Position numbers and translations under genes: made by a program
Notes under the pieces: model-generated
What the model was told of the DNA's origin: nothing
Seen by the model: only the letters and a program-made list of their open reading frames with translations
The model's database searches: none
Part shown: in pieces, positions 63,232-64,000 of the stretch
How the letters are laid out: every line of letters starts with the position of its first letter
Position numbering within the stretch: position 1 is the first letter of the stretch
NCBI RefSeq assembly: GCF_003609645.1
Contig: NZ_MCIB01000037.1
Span: 1-64,000 of the forward strand
Reading direction: 5' to 3'
Source: Thermohalobacter berrensis
GTDB taxonomy: Bacteria; Bacillota; Clostridia; Tissierellales; Thermohalobacteraceae
DNA: 64,000 nt

Positions 63232-64000
63232 ATGGGGAAAATTTTAATCTTTACTGCTAGTACAGGTGGAGGCCATAATCAGGCAGCCTCTTCACTAGGA
63301 AGGGAATTTAGTCAAAAGGGATATAAAGTTAAAAAGATAGATATTTTAAAGGAAACTAGTAAAATATTAGAAATACTTATAGAGGATGGATATAAAGTTC
63401 TTATAAATAGATTACCTAAAATATATGGTAAGCTTTACAAAATTAGTGATAAACAAAGGATAAATAAATACATAACAAGATTATTTACTAAGGCCTGCTA
63501 TAGTAAGATTTACCAAATAATTAAAAGTTATTCTCCTGACTTAATTATTTCTACCCATCCTTTTATAATAAATATTATTGATAGAATTAAATGTGAGGGA
63601 TTATTAAAAACACCATTTATCTCTATTGTAACAGATTATGAAGCCCATCAGACATATATTAGTAATAAGGTTGATGCATATATAACAGCTAATAAATATA
63701 CAGCTAATAGTTTAATAAAAAAGGGTGTAGATAAGAGTAAAGTATATCCATTTGGTATACCTATAGAAAGGAAATTTCTTGAAAAACCACCAAAGCAAAT
63801 AATAAATGATAATAGTAAATTTCGTATTCTCTTGATGGGTGGAAGTCTGGGCATGAGAAATATGAAAAAAGTACTAAACTATCTTATTAAAAACAATAAT
63901 CCATTAGAGATTATAGTTGTATGTGGCAAAAATGATGTATTAAAAAGAAGTATAGAAAAAAACTTTATAAAAAAATATTCAGACAAGAAATTAGTAGTAT
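63232..64000 (+). CDS. MGDG-synthase/UgtP-like glycosyltransferase (3' end outside window)
   Basis: The reading frame starts MGKILIFTASTGGGHNQAASS and is open to the window edge (256 codons). TASTGGGHNQAA is the nucleotide-sugar/lipid glycosyltransferase N-terminal motif of monogalactosyldiacylglycerol synthase and UgtP families. DLIISTHPF and FISIVTDYEAH are also typical, and LLMGGSLGMRN begins the donor-binding domain. It probably builds glycolipids at the membrane. GAAGGTGG precedes the ATG. Confidence 0.85.
   Translation, partial: MGKILIFTASTGGGHNQAASSLGREFSQKGYKVKKIDILKETSKILEILIEDGYKVLINRLPKIYGKLYKISDKQRINKYITRLFTKACYSKIYQIIKSYSPDLIISTHPFIINIIDRIKCEGLLKTPFISIVTDYEAHQTYISNKVDAYITANKYTANSLIKKGVDKSKVYPFGIPIERKFLEKPPKQIINDNSKFRILLMGGSLGMRNMKKVLNYLIKNNNPLEIIVVCGKNDVLKRSIEKNFIKKYSDKKLVV

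Overview
The window is AT-rich DNA, densely packed with genes on both strands. It comes from a low-GC, spore-forming, anaerobic Firmicute of the Clostridia/Tissierellia type. The grounds are pyruvate formate-lyase with its activase, 2-hydroxyacyl-CoA dehydratase-type Fe-S proteins, an AsrC-like sulfite reductase, spore coat and germination proteins (CotF-like, LysM-GH18, YpeB-like), T-box and riboswitch control, cre-like operators and strong AGGAGG ribosome binding sites. A BCCT osmolyte transporter suggests a salty habitat. I cannot name the species. No rRNA, tRNA, CRISPR array, prophage or insertion sequence was seen.

Layout. 0.1-6.3 kb: a nucleoside-catabolism operon (LacI regulator, deoC, deoB, cdd, pdp, nupC) with cre/LacI-type operators. 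6.4-9.0 kb (minus): a preQ1-I riboswitch followed by an HgdB-like protein, an HgdC-like ATPase and a queuosine-precursor transporter. 9.2-14 kb: an accessory stretch with an autoregulated TetR gene, a decayed flavodoxin/ferredoxin gene, a CPBP protease, a DJ-1/PfpI protein, a 39-residue membrane peptide, a CopZ-like Fe-S protein read through an in-frame TGA (probable selenoprotein), a helical-repeat secreted protein and a decayed acetyltransferase. 14-21.6 kb: EamA transporter, DEAD-box helicase, YpeB-like protein, zinc ribbon, DUF438-hemerythrin, UbiA prenyltransferase and YbaK-type deacylase.

21.7-26.8 kb: an RpiR regulator, a GH4 phospho-glycosidase with an unusual CDQP signature, a PTS EIICB and a glycerate kinase. 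Together they suggest uptake and breakdown of a glucosyl-glycerate-type solute. 26.9-31.6 kb: M29 aminopeptidase, a cold-shock protein with a self-masking leader, a spore LysM-GH18 protein and a lipoprotein serpin. 31.6-34.9 kb: three tandem copies of a Cys-rich small-peptide gene, each bounded by inverted repeats, plus an unknown coiled-coil protein, a lipoprotein and two CotF-type coat genes. 35-41 kb (minus): BCCT transporter with a large structured RNA upstream, HDAC-like protein, HyuA-like protein and a queuosine-tRNA mannosyltransferase-like enzyme. 41-47.3 kb: purine permease, staygreen-like protein, and a maltose-type PTS/6-phospho-alpha-glucosidase pair divergent from a GntR regulator.

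47.4-64 kb: ClpE, branched-chain aminotransferase, M15 peptidase, ferritin-like protein, a ZTP riboswitch with pflB and pflA, DUF401 transporter, RluA-type synthase, an Asn T-box with asnS, a LysR regulator with an AsrC-like reductase, an M55 D-aminopeptidase and a lipid glycosyltransferase cut by the window end.

The strongest candidates for new biology are the preQ1-controlled HgdB/HgdC pair, the CopZ-like selenoprotein, the inverted-repeat-bounded Cys-rich peptide cassettes, the PTS-GH4-glycerate kinase operon and the structured RNA at 36.7-36.9 kb.
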